Source: Coriobacteriia bacterium (GTDB lineage Bacteria; Actinomycetota; Coriobacteriia; Anaerosomatales; Anaerosomataceae). From it: 32,519 nt of DNA. Made by a program: the position numbers and the translations under genes. Location of the stretch: the NCBI GenBank assembly GCA_026416035.1, contig JAOAFY010000002.1, forward strand, positions 1-32,519, in the 5' to 3' direction. Of this stretch, positions 1 to 9,611 are shown one piece after another (position 1 is the stretch's first letter; the number at the start of each line of letters is the position of its first letter). A model generated the notes under the pieces. That model ran no database searches. It was not told the DNA's origin and worked only from the letters and a program-made list of their open reading frames with translations.

Positions 1-205
1 GTCCCGGCTCGTCGGTTCTCGGCAGGATTGCTTCAGCGCGAAGCCACACCCGCACTCGTGCAGGGGCTCCCCCGAGGAGGGAATCCCCCGTCCCCTCTTC
101 TAGGATTTCGAACTCGACAGCATCTTGCTGCACTCCCAGCTGCTCAAGCGCAGCATCTACGGCCTCCGCTACGGAAGGCCCCTCAGCAACGACCTCTCGC
201 TTCAT
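1..205 (-). CDS. jag: Jag/KhpB RNA-binding protein, N-terminal part (partial)
   Basis: The reverse strand from 205 reads MKREVVAEGPSVAEAVDAAL and continues to the window edge as an open frame of 68 codons. The segment has the Jag N-terminal domain pattern: an amphipathic helix (SVAEAVDAALEQLG), an acidic strand (VEFEILEEGT) and a glycine turn followed by ARVRVW. In the family this domain precedes KH and R3H RNA-binding domains, which would lie outside the window. The ATG directly follows the yidC stop codon (TAG at 208–206), so the two are probably translationally coupled. Jag next to YidC is the usual arrangement; Jag/KhpB is an RNA-binding protein linked to cell-envelope regulation in Gram-positive bacteria. 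Confidence 0.85.
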   Translation of the reverse strand, partial: MKREVVAEGPSVAEAVDAALEQLGVQQDAVEFEILEEGTGDSLLGGAPARVRVWLRAEAILPRTDEPG

Positions 206-919
206 CTACTTCGCAGCCTCTTTTCCTGAGTACGTCCGCGTGACCGCGTACTGTTGGGCGACCTGCAAGATGCTGGACGTCACCCAGTATACGAGCACGC
301 CGGCTGGTACGCTCCAGCCGAAGAACAACATCATCACGGCCATGTACAGGCCGATCGTGCGCTGCTGGCGATCGGTAGACTGCATGACCTGGGGCACGTA
401 GAGGCTCAGCCCGAAGAGAACTACGAGAAGCAGGTAGGGAAGAGCTCCTACGATGCCCGCCTCGCCGAACATGACCTTCGGCGTCTTCGTCAGGTCGGGC
501 AGGATGAGCCAGAAGCGCTTCGCAGCCTCGGCCTGTGCAGCGCTCATCGACGCGATGTGTTTCAGGAAGAGTCCCGGCTTCTCAGGAGTCCCCCCGAGGG
601 TCCGATACAGGGCTATCAGCACCGGCATCTGCAGGAGGGCGGGGAGGCATCCCCCGAAAGGATTCACCTTGTGCTCCTGGTAGAACTTCAGGGTCTCCTC
701 CTGCAGCTTCTCCTTGTTGTTCTTGTACTTCTCTTGCAGCTCCTTCAGCTTCGGCTGGATCCTCTGCATCTCGTGCATCGACTTCGCCTGCTTCACGGTA
801 AGCGGCAGCATGACGATGCGGACCGCGACCGTCAGCAGCACGATTGCGAACCCGTAGTCGTGAACCCATCCGTAGAAGAAGTTCAAGATGTCGAACAGCG
901 CCTTCTCAAGAGCCTGCAC
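206..919 (-). CDS. yidC: YidC/Oxa1 family membrane protein insertase
   Basis: A 237-residue protein that inserts and folds membrane proteins, alone or with SecYEG. The YidC core is clear: a first core helix with the conserved groove arginine (R34 in VAVRIVMLPL), a charged cytoplasmic hairpin (residues about 41–85, rich in K/E/Q), NPFGGCLPALLQMPV around 86–100, then hydrophobic helices near 158–178 and 190–218. It lacks the large periplasmic domain of Gram-negative YidC and has no lipobox, as in the short actinobacterial/Gram-positive form. The start is GTG at 919–917, preceded by GAAGGAG. It sits between yidD and jag in the rpmH operon. Confidence 0.95.
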   Translation of the reverse strand: MQALEKALFDILNFFYGWVHDYGFAIVLLTVAVRIVMLPLTVKQAKSMHEMQRIQPKLKELQEKYKNNKEKLQEETLKFYQEHKVNPFGGCLPALLQMPVLIALYRTLGGTPEKPGLFLKHIASMSAAQAEAAKRFWLILPDLTKTPKVMFGEAGIVGALPYLLLVVLFGLSLYVPQVMQSTDRQQRTIGLYMAVMMLFFGWSVPAGVLVYWVTSSILQVAQQYAVTRTYSGKEAAK

Positions 920-1001
920 CGCTCACTCCTTCGCCGCTCTCCTGCTGGCCGCGTAAGGGACCCTCAGGCATCGTCATGTTCTAGGTTCAAGCGCGCACAT
1001 C

Positions 1002-1223
1002 CTACGGCACCGGGTCGAAGCCGCCGGGGTGGAATGGATGGCAGCGAGCGACTCGGCGCACCGCAAGCCATGCGCCGAGTACGAGACCGTGACGCTCGAG
1101 CGCTTCGGCCGCGTACGCCGAGCATGTAGGGTAGAAGCGGCATGAAGCCGGCAAGAGGGGAGAGATGAGTCGCTGGTACGCGCGCACGATCGCGATCGCC
1201 GCTCGGGCTGCGGGGGTCGTCAT
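1002..1223 (-). CDS. yidD: YidD, membrane protein insertion efficiency factor
   Basis: A small protein of 73 residues with the YidD signature: amphipathic [25 protein letters not shown], then [10 protein letters not shown], and the C-terminal [18 protein letters not shown] with conserved cysteines. It is thought to assist YidC-dependent insertion at the inner face of the membrane. I chose the ATG at 1223–1221 because it overlaps the rnpA stop as ATGA, and because the longer frame upstream is low-complexity sequence antisense to nothing conserved. It lies between rnpA and yidC as usual. Confidence 0.9.
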   Translation of the reverse strand: MTTPAARAAIAIVRAYQRLISPLLPASCRFYPTCSAYAAEALERHGLVLGAWLAVRRVARCHPFHPGGFDPVP

Positions 1224-1555
1224 CCCGGCACCCCCGCTCGCCGCAGCGCATCCGCGAGGGCCTGGTCGACTTGCTCGTGGCTTGCAAGGAGCAACGGCCG
1301 TTTCGCTACCACTGCCACGTGCCGACCGGGCCACGGCCCGCCCGCCCGTCGCACGGCCTCTCGCAACACCCGCTTTGCGCGGTTGCGTAGGACTGCGCCG
1401 CCTATGCCTCGACCTGCGACGACCATGACACGCCCGTCCGGATCGGCTTCCACGCCGACCTCGCGTACGATTACTGTCAGAAAATGGCTTCTTCCCGCGC
1501 GCCCCTCATCGAACAGGCGTTCGATGTCTCGTCTGTTCGTGAGCGCGCCTTTCAT
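1220..1555 (-). CDS. rnpA: Ribonuclease P protein component
   Basis: A basic protein of 111 residues that binds the RNase P RNA and supports 5' maturation of pre-tRNA. Diagnostic features are the N-terminal [14 protein letters not shown] and the RNR motif in [18 protein letters not shown] (RNR at residues 57–59). It has [12 protein letters not shown] where the family commonly has a K-x-GGAVxRNR-like sequence. The ATG is at 1555–1553, with a GGAG about 11 bases upstream. The 3' end overlaps the yidD start by 4 bases. It is second in the rpmH operon. Confidence 0.93.
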   Translation of the reverse strand: MKGALTNRRDIERLFDEGRAGRSHFLTVIVREVGVEADPDGRVMVVAGRGIGGAVLRNRAKRVLREAVRRAGGPWPGRHVAVVAKRPLLLASHEQVDQALADALRRAGVPG

Positions 1556-1580
1556 GCTTGTGCCGCGCTCCGCCGTCGCG

Positions 1581-1724
1581 TCAGGCCGCGCTCGGCGCGA
1601 GCACCTTCCGTCCTTTGCGGCGGCGCGCTGCGATCACGGCTCGTCCGCCACGGGTCGCCATCCGGGCCCGGAACCCGTGCGTCTTAGCCCGTTTCCGGTT
1701 GTTGGGCTGGTATGTGCGCTTCAC
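1581..1724 (-). CDS. rpmH: 50S ribosomal protein L34
   Basis: A 47-residue, very basic protein beginning (V/M)[18 protein letters not shown] and ending in [10 protein letters not shown], the L34 pattern. I chose the GTG at 1724–1722 because the preceding GGAGG is well spaced and L34 proteins begin at MKRTYQP; the frame is open further upstream but without homology. It is the first gene of the operon running away from the origin and has a good promoter upstream (1774–1803). Confidence 0.96.
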   Translation of the reverse strand: MKRTYQPNNRKRAKTHGFRARMATRGGRAVIAARRRKGRKVLAPSAA

Positions 1725-1741
1725 GTCGATCCTCCGTTCAA

Positions 1742-1755
1742 GCCACACGCGTGGC
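1742..1755 (-). repeat. Small hairpin in the rpmH leader
   Basis: GCCAC-ACGC-GTGGC forms a short inverted repeat (six pairs if the flanking A/T is included) about 18 bases upstream of the rpmH start and downstream of its promoter. It would sit in the 5' untranslated region of the rpmH mRNA. No function is evident from the sequence. Confidence 0.4.
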
Positions 1756-1773
1756 TGGCATGCAAGCCGCATG

Positions 1774-1803
1774 ATACTACCCGCTCGTCCTCTCCCCGGT
1801 CAA
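1774..1803 (-). promoter_or_regulatory. Sigma-70-type promoter for the rpmH–rnpA–yidD–yidC–jag operon
   Basis: On the minus strand TTGACC (1803–1798) is followed after 18 bases by TAGTAT (1779–1774). This places transcription start near 1767 and gives a leader of about 40 bases before the rpmH GTG. The match to the primary-sigma consensus is good on both hexamers. Confidence 0.7.
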
Positions 1804-1849
1804 GCCGGCCTCCCACCGGAGCACTGCCTGCCGCCGGCCGCCCGCCGGG

Positions 1850-2400
1850 GCCGGAAACAAAAACTTCGAAATCTGTTGATACTGTGGAAAACGCAGGATT
1901 CCATCGTGTGGAACCTGTGGACAACGCTTCGGGGCGCGTTGTTGGGCCGTTCAGCCCTCTGCTAGAATCGCCGCTGTCGCCGGGTCGGTCCCTGCCGGCC
2001 TGCCTCTTTGAAAAACCGCAGGTAGCGGCCACACAACGACGGCTCATCCCGCATACAGCGCCTCGTCGGGCGCAGCTTCCACCACATGCGGACGTACCCG
2101 CCGCCTCCCGGATCGTTCTATCCACAGGAGGGCGAGGTACGAGACCTCTTCTGACGCTGCCGAACTCCCGCTTTCCTGGGAAGGTAGTCCCGACGAGCGT
2201 ACCTTTGGAGTCCGGAAAGACTCATGGACGTCGGTTGTCCACAGATGTGGAAAGCGCTGTGGAAAGTCGCGGAAATGGCCTCGTTGCGGCTTCCGTGCGA
2301 GTGCTCGGGCGGGCCGCGCCCCGTCCGAGGCAAGCGTCCGCGCTGTCGCCCGGGAGCGCGGAGGTTGTGGAACGCCCTGTGGACAACGGTGTGGATTTCC
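1850..2400. other. oriC: Probable replication origin, DnaA-box array 1
   Basis: The gene-free stretch between rpmH and the next plus-strand gene holds many TTNTCCACA-like boxes. Reverse-oriented boxes (TGTGGANNN) start at 1883, 1907, 1916, 2246, 2258, 2366, 2378 and 2390. Forward ones lie at 2118–2126 (CTATCCACA) and 2235–2243 (TTGTCCACA). Boxes at 2366/2378/2390 and 2246/2258 are spaced exactly 12 bp, and 1883/1907 are 24 bp apart. The relatively A/T-rich stretch at 1853–1892, abutting the first boxes, could be the unwinding element. Position next to dnaA and the divergent gene orientation agree. Origin function is inferred. Confidence 0.85.
1939..1968 (+). promoter_or_regulatory. Candidate promoter reading toward the dnaA operon
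   Basis: TTGTTG (1939–1944), an 18-base spacer and the extended -10 TGCTAGAAT (TAGAAT at 1963–1968) form a plausible sigma-70 promoter on the plus strand. The transcript would start near 1975 and run about 450 bases through the DnaA-box array before the first start codon at 2427. Nothing else upstream of 2427 was as convincing. Repression by DnaA bound to boxes downstream would be a natural consequence but is inferred. Confidence 0.5.
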
Positions 2401-2426
2401 CGATTCATGGAACGCGAGGGGGTGCA

Positions 2427-3257
2427 ATGAGACAGTTCTATGGACGCGTGGCGGCTCCGGTGCGCTCCAGCGCGGCTCCGCAACTCGAACAGTCCATCCA
2501 CCCGGCTCATAAGCGGTCGTCTCAGCAATCACCGCTTCGTGCCCGGATCGCGGTCTATGACACGCCGACCGCGCCGCCCCGGGTCGAGGAGGTCGCAGCC
2601 GGAAACCCCCGCGAGTTCATCGACGCGCTCGCGTCCGCCGTCTACGAGCTCGCGCGCGAGGCGGGCGGATCCATACCCTTCGTCGTCATCCGTGAGATCG
2701 CAGAGAACCTCATCCACGCTGACTTCCGTGAAGCGGTGGTGACCATCACAGATGGAGGGGACACCATCCGGTTCGCGGATCAAGGCCCTGGCATCCCGGA
2801 CAAGGAACGCGCATTCCTTCCAGGCTTCTCCACAGCATCCGGCGCTATGAAGTCTGTGATCCGGGGTGTCGGCTCCGGCCTGCCCGTCGCTCGCGAGTGC
2901 TTGTCGTTCTCTGGAGGCACGGTCACCCTCGACGACAACCTCGGTCGTGGCACCGTGGTCACCCTGCGCGCACGGCCGCGTCTTGACGTCCACGCTGCGC
3001 TTCCGGGGCCCGTAGACACGCACATGCGGTTGACGACTCGCCAGAAGCAAATCCTTTCGCTCATGCTCGAACTTGGCTCCATCGGTCCGTCTGCGGTCTC
3101 CCGGGAACTGGGGGTTGGACTGTCGACCGCCCACCGTGACCTGGAAGCGCTTGAACGCCTCTCGCTCATCGCCTCAGATGCGACTGGCAAGCGCTCCCTT
3201 ACCCCCCTCGGCGAGAGCATCCTCGCGCGTCTCTTCGATGGGGGGCTGGCGCCGTGA
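2427..3257 (+). CDS. GHKL-type ATPase / helix-turn-helix fusion protein, coupled to dnaA
   Basis: A 276-residue protein with two recognisable parts. Residues about 60–183 show the histidine-kinase/anti-sigma-factor-like ATP-binding fold: N-box EIAEN (90–94), G1 box DQGPGIPD (118–125), G2 box GVGSGLP (147–153) and a closing strand [10 protein letters not shown]. Residues about 200–270 form a winged-helix DNA-binding domain (TTRQKQIL, then [26 protein letters not shown]). No phospho-acceptor (H-box) domain or membrane segment is visible. The ATG at 2427 is preceded by GAGGGGG; the frame is open upstream through the origin but that part has no protein-like pattern. The stop overlaps the dnaA start (GTGA), so the two genes are probably co-translated. 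The specific function is unknown; a regulator of dnaA expression or origin activity is inference from position. Confidence 0.85.
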   Translation: MRQFYGRVAAPVRSSAAPQLEQSIHPAHKRSSQQSPLRARIAVYDTPTAPPRVEEVAAGNPREFIDALASAVYELAREAGGSIPFVVIREIAENLIHADFREAVVTITDGGDTIRFADQGPGIPDKERAFLPGFSTASGAMKSVIRGVGSGLPVARECLSFSGGTVTLDDNLGRGTVVTLRARPRLDVHAALPGPVDTHMRLTTRQKQILSLMLELGSIGPSAVSRELGVGLSTAHRDLEALERLSLIASDATGKRSLTPLGESILARLFDGGLAP

Positions 3258-4627
3258 GCCGGATCGACCCTGCCGCCGTCTGGAGCGACGCCTTGGACAT
3301 AGTCCGGTCGGAGCTCAACACGCCGACTTTCAAGACCTGGTTCGAGCACACTGCGCTCGTCGGCTGTTCTGACAGCACCTTCGTCATCGGTGTACCCAAC
3401 GAGTTCGCTCGTGACTGGCTTGAGTCCCGATACTCAGGCCTTCTTCAGGCAGCGCTCAGCCAGGTCTCCGGGGGCGAGGCACGCGTCGTCTTCGAGGTGG
3501 TCGATGCCGCGTCTGCGCCCGTCGTGCAGGCGCCTGAGCCCCCTGCGGAGCCCGAGACCCCATCACACCGTCCAGATCGCGAACCTCCGGACGCGAGCTT
3601 CAACCCGAAGTACACCTTCGATTCGTTCGTCGTCGGGTCGTCGAACGAGTTCGCCTACCACGCCGCTCTCGCCGTCGCAGAGACGCCTGGCGGCGCGTAC
3701 AACCCCCTGTACATCTATGGCGGCGTCGGGCTCGGAAAGACGCACCTGCTCCAGGCGATCGGCCACTACGTCGCTCAAAGCTTCCCTCACAAGCGCGTGA
3801 AGTACGTCTCCAGCGAGCAGTTCACGAACGACTTCATCAACTCCATCGGAGATCGTGACAAGCGACGCATCGACGGATTCCGCCGACAGTACCGCACCAA
3901 CGACGTCCTGCTCGTAGACGACATCCAGTTCATCGCCGGTAAAGAGCAGACCCAGGAGGAGTTCTTCCACACCTTCAACGCGCTGCAGCAGGCCGGGAAA
4001 CAGATCGTGTTGTCCTCGGATAAACCGCCGAAAGACATCGGAAACATCGAGGACCGGCTGCGCAGCCGTTTCGAGATGGGGCTTATCACAGACATCCAAC
4101 CACCCGAGCTTGAGACGCGTATCGCCATCCTTCGTCGCAAGGTCGAGGCTGAGCGCCTCCTCGTCCCGGACGAGGTCCTCTCCTTCGTCGCCGAGCGCAT
4201 CTCGAGCAACATCCGCGAGCTCGAGGGGGCGTTGATCAGGGTCGTGGCTTTCAGCTCGCTGACGCGAGCTCCCATCGACCTCGACCTTGCATCCAGTGTC
4301 CTCAAAGACATCTTCCCTGAGAGGACGTCCCGTCCGATCTCGATCGCCTCGATCCAGCAGGAGGTGTGCAAGTTCTACGGCATCTCTCGCAACGACCTCG
4401 TCGGGAGCAAGCGGTCGCAGACCTACGTGTATCCTCGCCAAGTGGCCATGTATCTAGCACGAGAACTCACGGACTACTCCTTGCCACGCATAGGACAGGA
4501 GTTCGGGGGTCGCGACCACACCACCGTCATCCACGCGACCGCGAAGATCCGGAAGCTTATGAACGAACAGCGCGAGGTCTACAATCAGGTGCAGACGCTC
4601 ACAAACCAAATCAAACAACGGAGTTGA
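3254..4627 (+). CDS. dnaA: Chromosomal replication initiator protein DnaA
   Basis: A 457-residue initiator that binds DnaA boxes and melts the origin in its ATP form. Domain I is residues 1–80 (TFKTWFEHT), and a short proline/glutamate-rich linker covers about 85–115. The AAA+ domain starts at [16 protein letters not shown] and has Walker [12 protein letters not shown] (156–166), Walker [10 protein letters not shown] (219–227) and an arginine-rich [11 protein letters not shown] motif. The C-terminal DNA-binding domain carries the DnaA signature [11 protein letters not shown] starting near 418. The GTG start overlaps the upstream stop by 4 bases. DnaA-box clusters lie upstream (1883–2398) and downstream (4656–4796), implying autoregulation. 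Confidence 0.98.
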   Translation: MSRIDPAAVWSDALDIVRSELNTPTFKTWFEHTALVGCSDSTFVIGVPNEFARDWLESRYSGLLQAALSQVSGGEARVVFEVVDAASAPVVQAPEPPAEPETPSHRPDREPPDASFNPKYTFDSFVVGSSNEFAYHAALAVAETPGGAYNPLYIYGGVGLGKTHLLQAIGHYVAQSFPHKRVKYVSSEQFTNDFINSIGDRDKRRIDGFRRQYRTNDVLLVDDIQFIAGKEQTQEEFFHTFNALQQAGKQIVLSSDKPPKDIGNIEDRLRSRFEMGLITDIQPPELETRIAILRRKVEAERLLVPDEVLSFVAERISSNIRELEGALIRVVAFSSLTRAPIDLDLASSVLKDIFPERTSRPISIASIQQEVCKFYGISRNDLVGSKRSQTYVYPRQVAMYLARELTDYSLPRIGQEFGGRDHTTVIHATAKIRKLMNEQREVYNQVQTLTNQIKQRS

Positions 4628-4655
4628 CAACCATGTTGTTTCATCGTGGACCGCT

Positions 4656-4796
4656 TGTGGAAAACCCGCTCATTCTGTGGACACCTACAGATCTTGATAT
4701 CTGGTGTGGATGTACGAGTGTTTCTTCCACAGCCGCAATCCTCATAGATACACCCGCTCCGAACTCGCACGACGGCCGTTTTCCACAGTGTCCACA
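4656..4796. other. DnaA-box array 2 between dnaA and dnaN
   Basis: The 217-bp gap between dnaA and dnaN carries boxes TGTGGAAAA (4656–4664), TGTGGACAC (4676–4684), TGTGGATGT (4705–4713), TCTTCCACA (4723–4731), TTTTCCACA (4779–4787) and GTGTCCACA (4788–4796). The last two abut each other. An A/T-rich stretch with the interrupted palindrome CAGAT–ATCTG lies around 4688–4703. In several bacteria the dnaA–dnaN gap is part of the functional origin, so this may be the second half of a bipartite oriC or a DnaA-responsive control region for dnaN. Confidence 0.75.
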
Positions 4797-4844
4797 GGCC
4801 TGAGTACTGTTACGGCATGAGATAAGAAAAAGAGAGGAACAGTC

Positions 4845-5942
4845 ATGAAGGTCTCGCTTGCACGGTCAGAGTTCGCAGACGCCCTTTCTGTGATAAGCAA
4901 GGGTCTTTCGTCCCGTACGACCCTCCCGATCCTCTCCGGCGTCTTGTTCACTGCTGGCGATGACGGTCTCATGCTGTACTCGACCGATCTCGACGTCTCT
5001 GTGAAGACGAAGGTAGAGGCGCGTATCGACGAGAAGGGAAGTGCGGTCCTGCCGGGGCGGCTGCTCGGAGACATCGTCCGGAGTCTCGGAGAGGCTGCTG
5101 TGTCAATCGAAACAGACGGCCATAGCGCACGGATCACCTGCGGCACGAGCTCGTTTGTCTTGAAGACATTGTCGGCTGATGACTTCCCACGCTTCCCTGA
5201 GGTCTCTCCAGAAAGCGAGATATCGCTGACGGGAGAGACCTTGATGAGCATGGTTCAGAAAGTGACGAGGGCTGTCAGTAAAGACGAGACACGACCGGTG
5301 TTGACCGGTGTGTTGGTCGAGGTGAAGGACGGACTCGCTACGATGGTCTCGACCGATTCGTACCGGCTATGCATCGTCGAGACGCAACATCATGAGACCG
5401 GAGAGCCGTTCAACGCCGTCATTCCTGGCCGGGCCTTGGATGACGTCTCAAAGCTGGCGTCAGGCGTCGAGCGTATGACTATCGCGTGTGCACAGAACCA
5501 GGTCGTGTTCCGTTTCGGTGAATCTCTGTTCGTGACGCGGCGCATCGAAGGAGTCTTCCCGAACTATCGGCAGCTGCTGCCTGCCGAGTGGGAGACGCGC
5601 ATCACGGTCGACAAGGAAGAGCTGCTGGCGGCGGTGCGCAGAGTCTCCCTGATGGCCCAACATAGCGCGCCGCTGAGACTCTCGGTGGCTCCAGAGGAAC
5701 GCACGCTCACGCTCTCGGCTCAGACACACGACGTGGGGGAGGCGACCGAAGTCGTCGAGGTGGACTGCGAGGGTCAGCCAGTCGAAATGGCGTTCAACCA
5801 TACCTATCTCGCGGATGGAGTCGCGGGAGCCGAGTCTGAGCGAATCACGCTCGACATCACGAGTCCGATGAAGCCAGGAGTGATCCGGTCGACGGAAGGT
5901 ATGGCCTACACGTACCTTCTCATGCCCGTTCGTCTTGGCTGA
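4845..5942 (+). CDS. dnaN: DNA polymerase III beta subunit (sliding clamp)
   Basis: A 365-residue clamp protein that tethers replicative polymerase to DNA. The N-terminus (MKVSLARSEFADALSVISKGLSSRTTLPILSG in overlapping pieces), the middle DETRPVLTGVLVEV and the C-terminus ending in YLLMPVRLG match the three-fold repeated clamp fold. Length is typical. The ATG at 4845 is preceded by AGAGGAA. It follows the second DnaA-box array and is followed after 9 bases by recF. Confidence 0.97.
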   Translation: MKVSLARSEFADALSVISKGLSSRTTLPILSGVLFTAGDDGLMLYSTDLDVSVKTKVEARIDEKGSAVLPGRLLGDIVRSLGEAAVSIETDGHSARITCGTSSFVLKTLSADDFPRFPEVSPESEISLTGETLMSMVQKVTRAVSKDETRPVLTGVLVEVKDGLATMVSTDSYRLCIVETQHHETGEPFNAVIPGRALDDVSKLASGVERMTIACAQNQVVFRFGESLFVTRRIEGVFPNYRQLLPAEWETRITVDKEELLAAVRRVSLMAQHSAPLRLSVAPEERTLTLSAQTHDVGEATEVVEVDCEGQPVEMAFNHTYLADGVAGAESERITLDITSPMKPGVIRSTEGMAYTYLLMPVRLG

Positions 5943-5951
5943 TCGGATGCC

Positions 5952-7061
5952 GTGCGCCTGACGAGCATCAGACTCGAGCGGTTCCGCAACCACAGATGGT
6001 TCGCGGCCGACGACCTGGGACACGTCGTCGTCTTCGTCGGTCCGAACGGATCAGGCAAAACGAACGTGCTCGAAGCGGTGGACCTGGTGTTAAGCGGGAG
6101 GTCCTTCAGACAAGCGCGGTCAGAAGATGTGGTCGCCTGGGGCGAGGACTCGGCAGACGTGGAGCTGCGCGGTCTACACGACGCCCGAGTCGTGACAGTA
6201 CGAGAGCGTTTCTCGCTCGATGGCGTCCGGAGGTTGTCAGTCGACGGGCAGGAGAAGAAGCGCCGCAAAGAGGCGTTGCGGGGCACCTACACGGTGGTCT
6301 TTAGGCCTGACGACCTCGAGTTGGTGAAAGGGCCGGCTGACGCGAGGAGAGAGGCGATCGACGCCTTAGGGAGCCGGCTCTCAGAAGCGTACACGCACAC
6401 GCGGCGTGAGTATGGCAGGGTGATCAGACACCGGAACGCGCTGCTCAGAGAGTGGAGGGCCTCTCGCGCAGACCTCGCGGTGTGGACTGAGCAGGCAATC
6501 GCGCTCGGGGCGCGCTTGCTCGTGCACAGGAGGAGACTCGTGGCGCGGCTGTTCACCCACGCAGCGGCGCAGCATGCGATTCTCGACCCACAAGGACCGC
6601 TGGCGGTCGAGTACCACGACAGGTGCGGCCTCGGCATTACGGACGCACGGATCGATGTGAGTCTGGACGAAGCGAAAGACGCCCTGAGGGCCGCGTTCGC
6701 CGCTCGCGAGGTGGAGGAGAGACAACGAGCGACGACGGTGGTCGGTCCCCACCGCGACGACCTGGTCGTGCTGCTTGACGGCCGAGAGGCCCGGCGATTC
6801 GCGTCACAGGGCCAGCAGCGCAGCATCGCGCTCGCCTGGCGTATAGGAGAGATGCGGACCGTGCAGGAGGTGTCGGGGTCGACGCCTATCCTGCTGTTGG
6901 ACGACGTGATGTCCGAGCTCGATGAGCGGCGCAGGGCGGCGTTGGAAGCTTGCGTCTCGGATGCCGCACAGACGCTGATCACGACGACCGACAGCGGACA
7001 CGTCCCACAGAGCGATAGCGTGCCGCAAGTGCTGGACATGGAGGTCTTGCGTGGGCAGTGA
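5952..7061 (+). CDS. recF: DNA replication and repair protein RecF
   Basis: A 369-residue SMC-like ATPase that helps load RecA at gapped DNA. Walker A is GPNGSGKTN (30–38) after the N-terminal RLTSIRLERFRNH. The C-terminal part has VVGPHRDDL, the ABC signature-like region FASQGQQRSIALAWR, and Walker B PILLLDDVMSELD. The GTG at 5952 starts the family N-terminus; the upstream ribosome binding site is weak, so coupling to dnaN (9-base gap) is likely. The 3' end overlaps the next gene by 11 bases. Confidence 0.96.
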   Translation: MRLTSIRLERFRNHRWFAADDLGHVVVFVGPNGSGKTNVLEAVDLVLSGRSFRQARSEDVVAWGEDSADVELRGLHDARVVTVRERFSLDGVRRLSVDGQEKKRRKEALRGTYTVVFRPDDLELVKGPADARREAIDALGSRLSEAYTHTRREYGRVIRHRNALLREWRASRADLAVWTEQAIALGARLLVHRRRLVARLFTHAAAQHAILDPQGPLAVEYHDRCGLGITDARIDVSLDEAKDALRAAFAAREVEERQRATTVVGPHRDDLVVLLDGREARRFASQGQQRSIALAWRIGEMRTVQEVSGSTPILLLDDVMSELDERRRAALEACVSDAAQTLITTTDSGHVPQSDSVPQVLDMEVLRGQ

Positions 7062-7572
7062 AGGCCAGAAGGCGCATCCGCAGCGCCTGGCAGACCTGAT
7101 CGAACGGCTGCTTGCGAGGGCGGACAGAGGAGACGGCCTCCTCAAGGCCCGCGTGTGCTCGGCGTGGGAGGAGGTAGCGGGCCCCGCGGCCTGCAAGCAC
7201 TCTCGCGCCGTGCGGCTTTCGGAGGGTGAGCTCGTCGTGGCGGTCGACTCGGCGGCGTGGGCGAACGAGATGTCGCTCATGGCGGGGCGATACCTCGCCG
7301 CTCTGCAGAAACGATTCGGTAATGAAGCGGTTCGCGGGATCCGCTTCACTGTCTCCAGGCTTCCGAAGGCAGTCGCAGGCGAATCCAGAGCCGCCTCCTT
7401 GCATGTCTCGACGGACACGCCTCTGACGCCTGAGCAGATGAGAGCCATCGAAACGCGTGTCGGGCGAGCCGTTGCCGACGACGCGCTACGGACGACGATC
7501 GTCAAGGCCGTGGCAGCCGTCGTCAAGTCGACAGAAGAAGGTGTCCAACACGGGCGCGAAGAGCGGGGCTGA
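7051..7572 (+). CDS. DUF721 (DciA-like) family protein
   Basis: A 173-residue protein with the DUF721 pattern: LADLIERLLARADRG, VCSAWEEVAGPAACKHSRAVRL, LVVAVDSAAWANEMSLM and LNRF-like LQKRFGNEAVRGIRF. DUF721 proteins commonly lie between recF and gyrB in actinobacteria; in many bacteria the related DciA loads the replicative helicase. That role is family knowledge, not shown here. The C-terminal 60 residues have no pattern I recognise. The GTG at 7051 lies within the recF 3' end, with GGAGGT at 7040–7045. Confidence 0.85.
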   Translation: MGSEGQKAHPQRLADLIERLLARADRGDGLLKARVCSAWEEVAGPAACKHSRAVRLSEGELVVAVDSAAWANEMSLMAGRYLAALQKRFGNEAVRGIRFTVSRLPKAVAGESRAASLHVSTDTPLTPEQMRAIETRVGRAVADDALRTTIVKAVAAVVKSTEEGVQHGREERG

Positions 7573-7600
7573 CGGGCGTTCCCGAGACGAGGGAGCACCA

Positions 7601-7619
7601 CAGATTGTGTTAGAATCTG
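7601..7619 (+). promoter_or_regulatory. Extended -10 promoter with overlapping dyad upstream of gyrB
   Basis: TGTTAGAAT (7608–7616) is an extended -10 element; the -35 region is poor. It lies inside a perfect 6-bp inverted repeat, CAGATT (7601–7606) and AATCTG (7614–7619), with a 7-base centre. A start near 7623 gives a leader of about 50 bases to the gyrB GTG. The dyad could bind a regulator or be chance. Confidence 0.45.
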
Positions 7620-7620
7620 A

Positions 7621-9585
<1,965 letters not shown>

Positions 9586-9611
9586 GGGCGTAGCGCGAAG
9601 GCGGGCGAGCG

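Noticed and set aside
254-1129. Plus-strand open frame opposite yidC and yidD
   Set aside because: Leucine/arginine/histidine-rich antisense of well-conserved genes; no start signal.
1383-2426. Plus-strand frame open from 1383 through the origin into the ATPase-HTH gene
   Set aside because: It is antisense to rnpA and rpmH, crosses the DnaA boxes and reads as low-complexity R/P/S-rich sequence. The protein-like pattern and ribosome binding site begin at 2427.
4627-4639. ACAAC-CAT-GTTGT palindrome after dnaA as a terminator
   Set aside because: Only 5-bp arms, not G/C rich and without a T-run; it is too weak to call.
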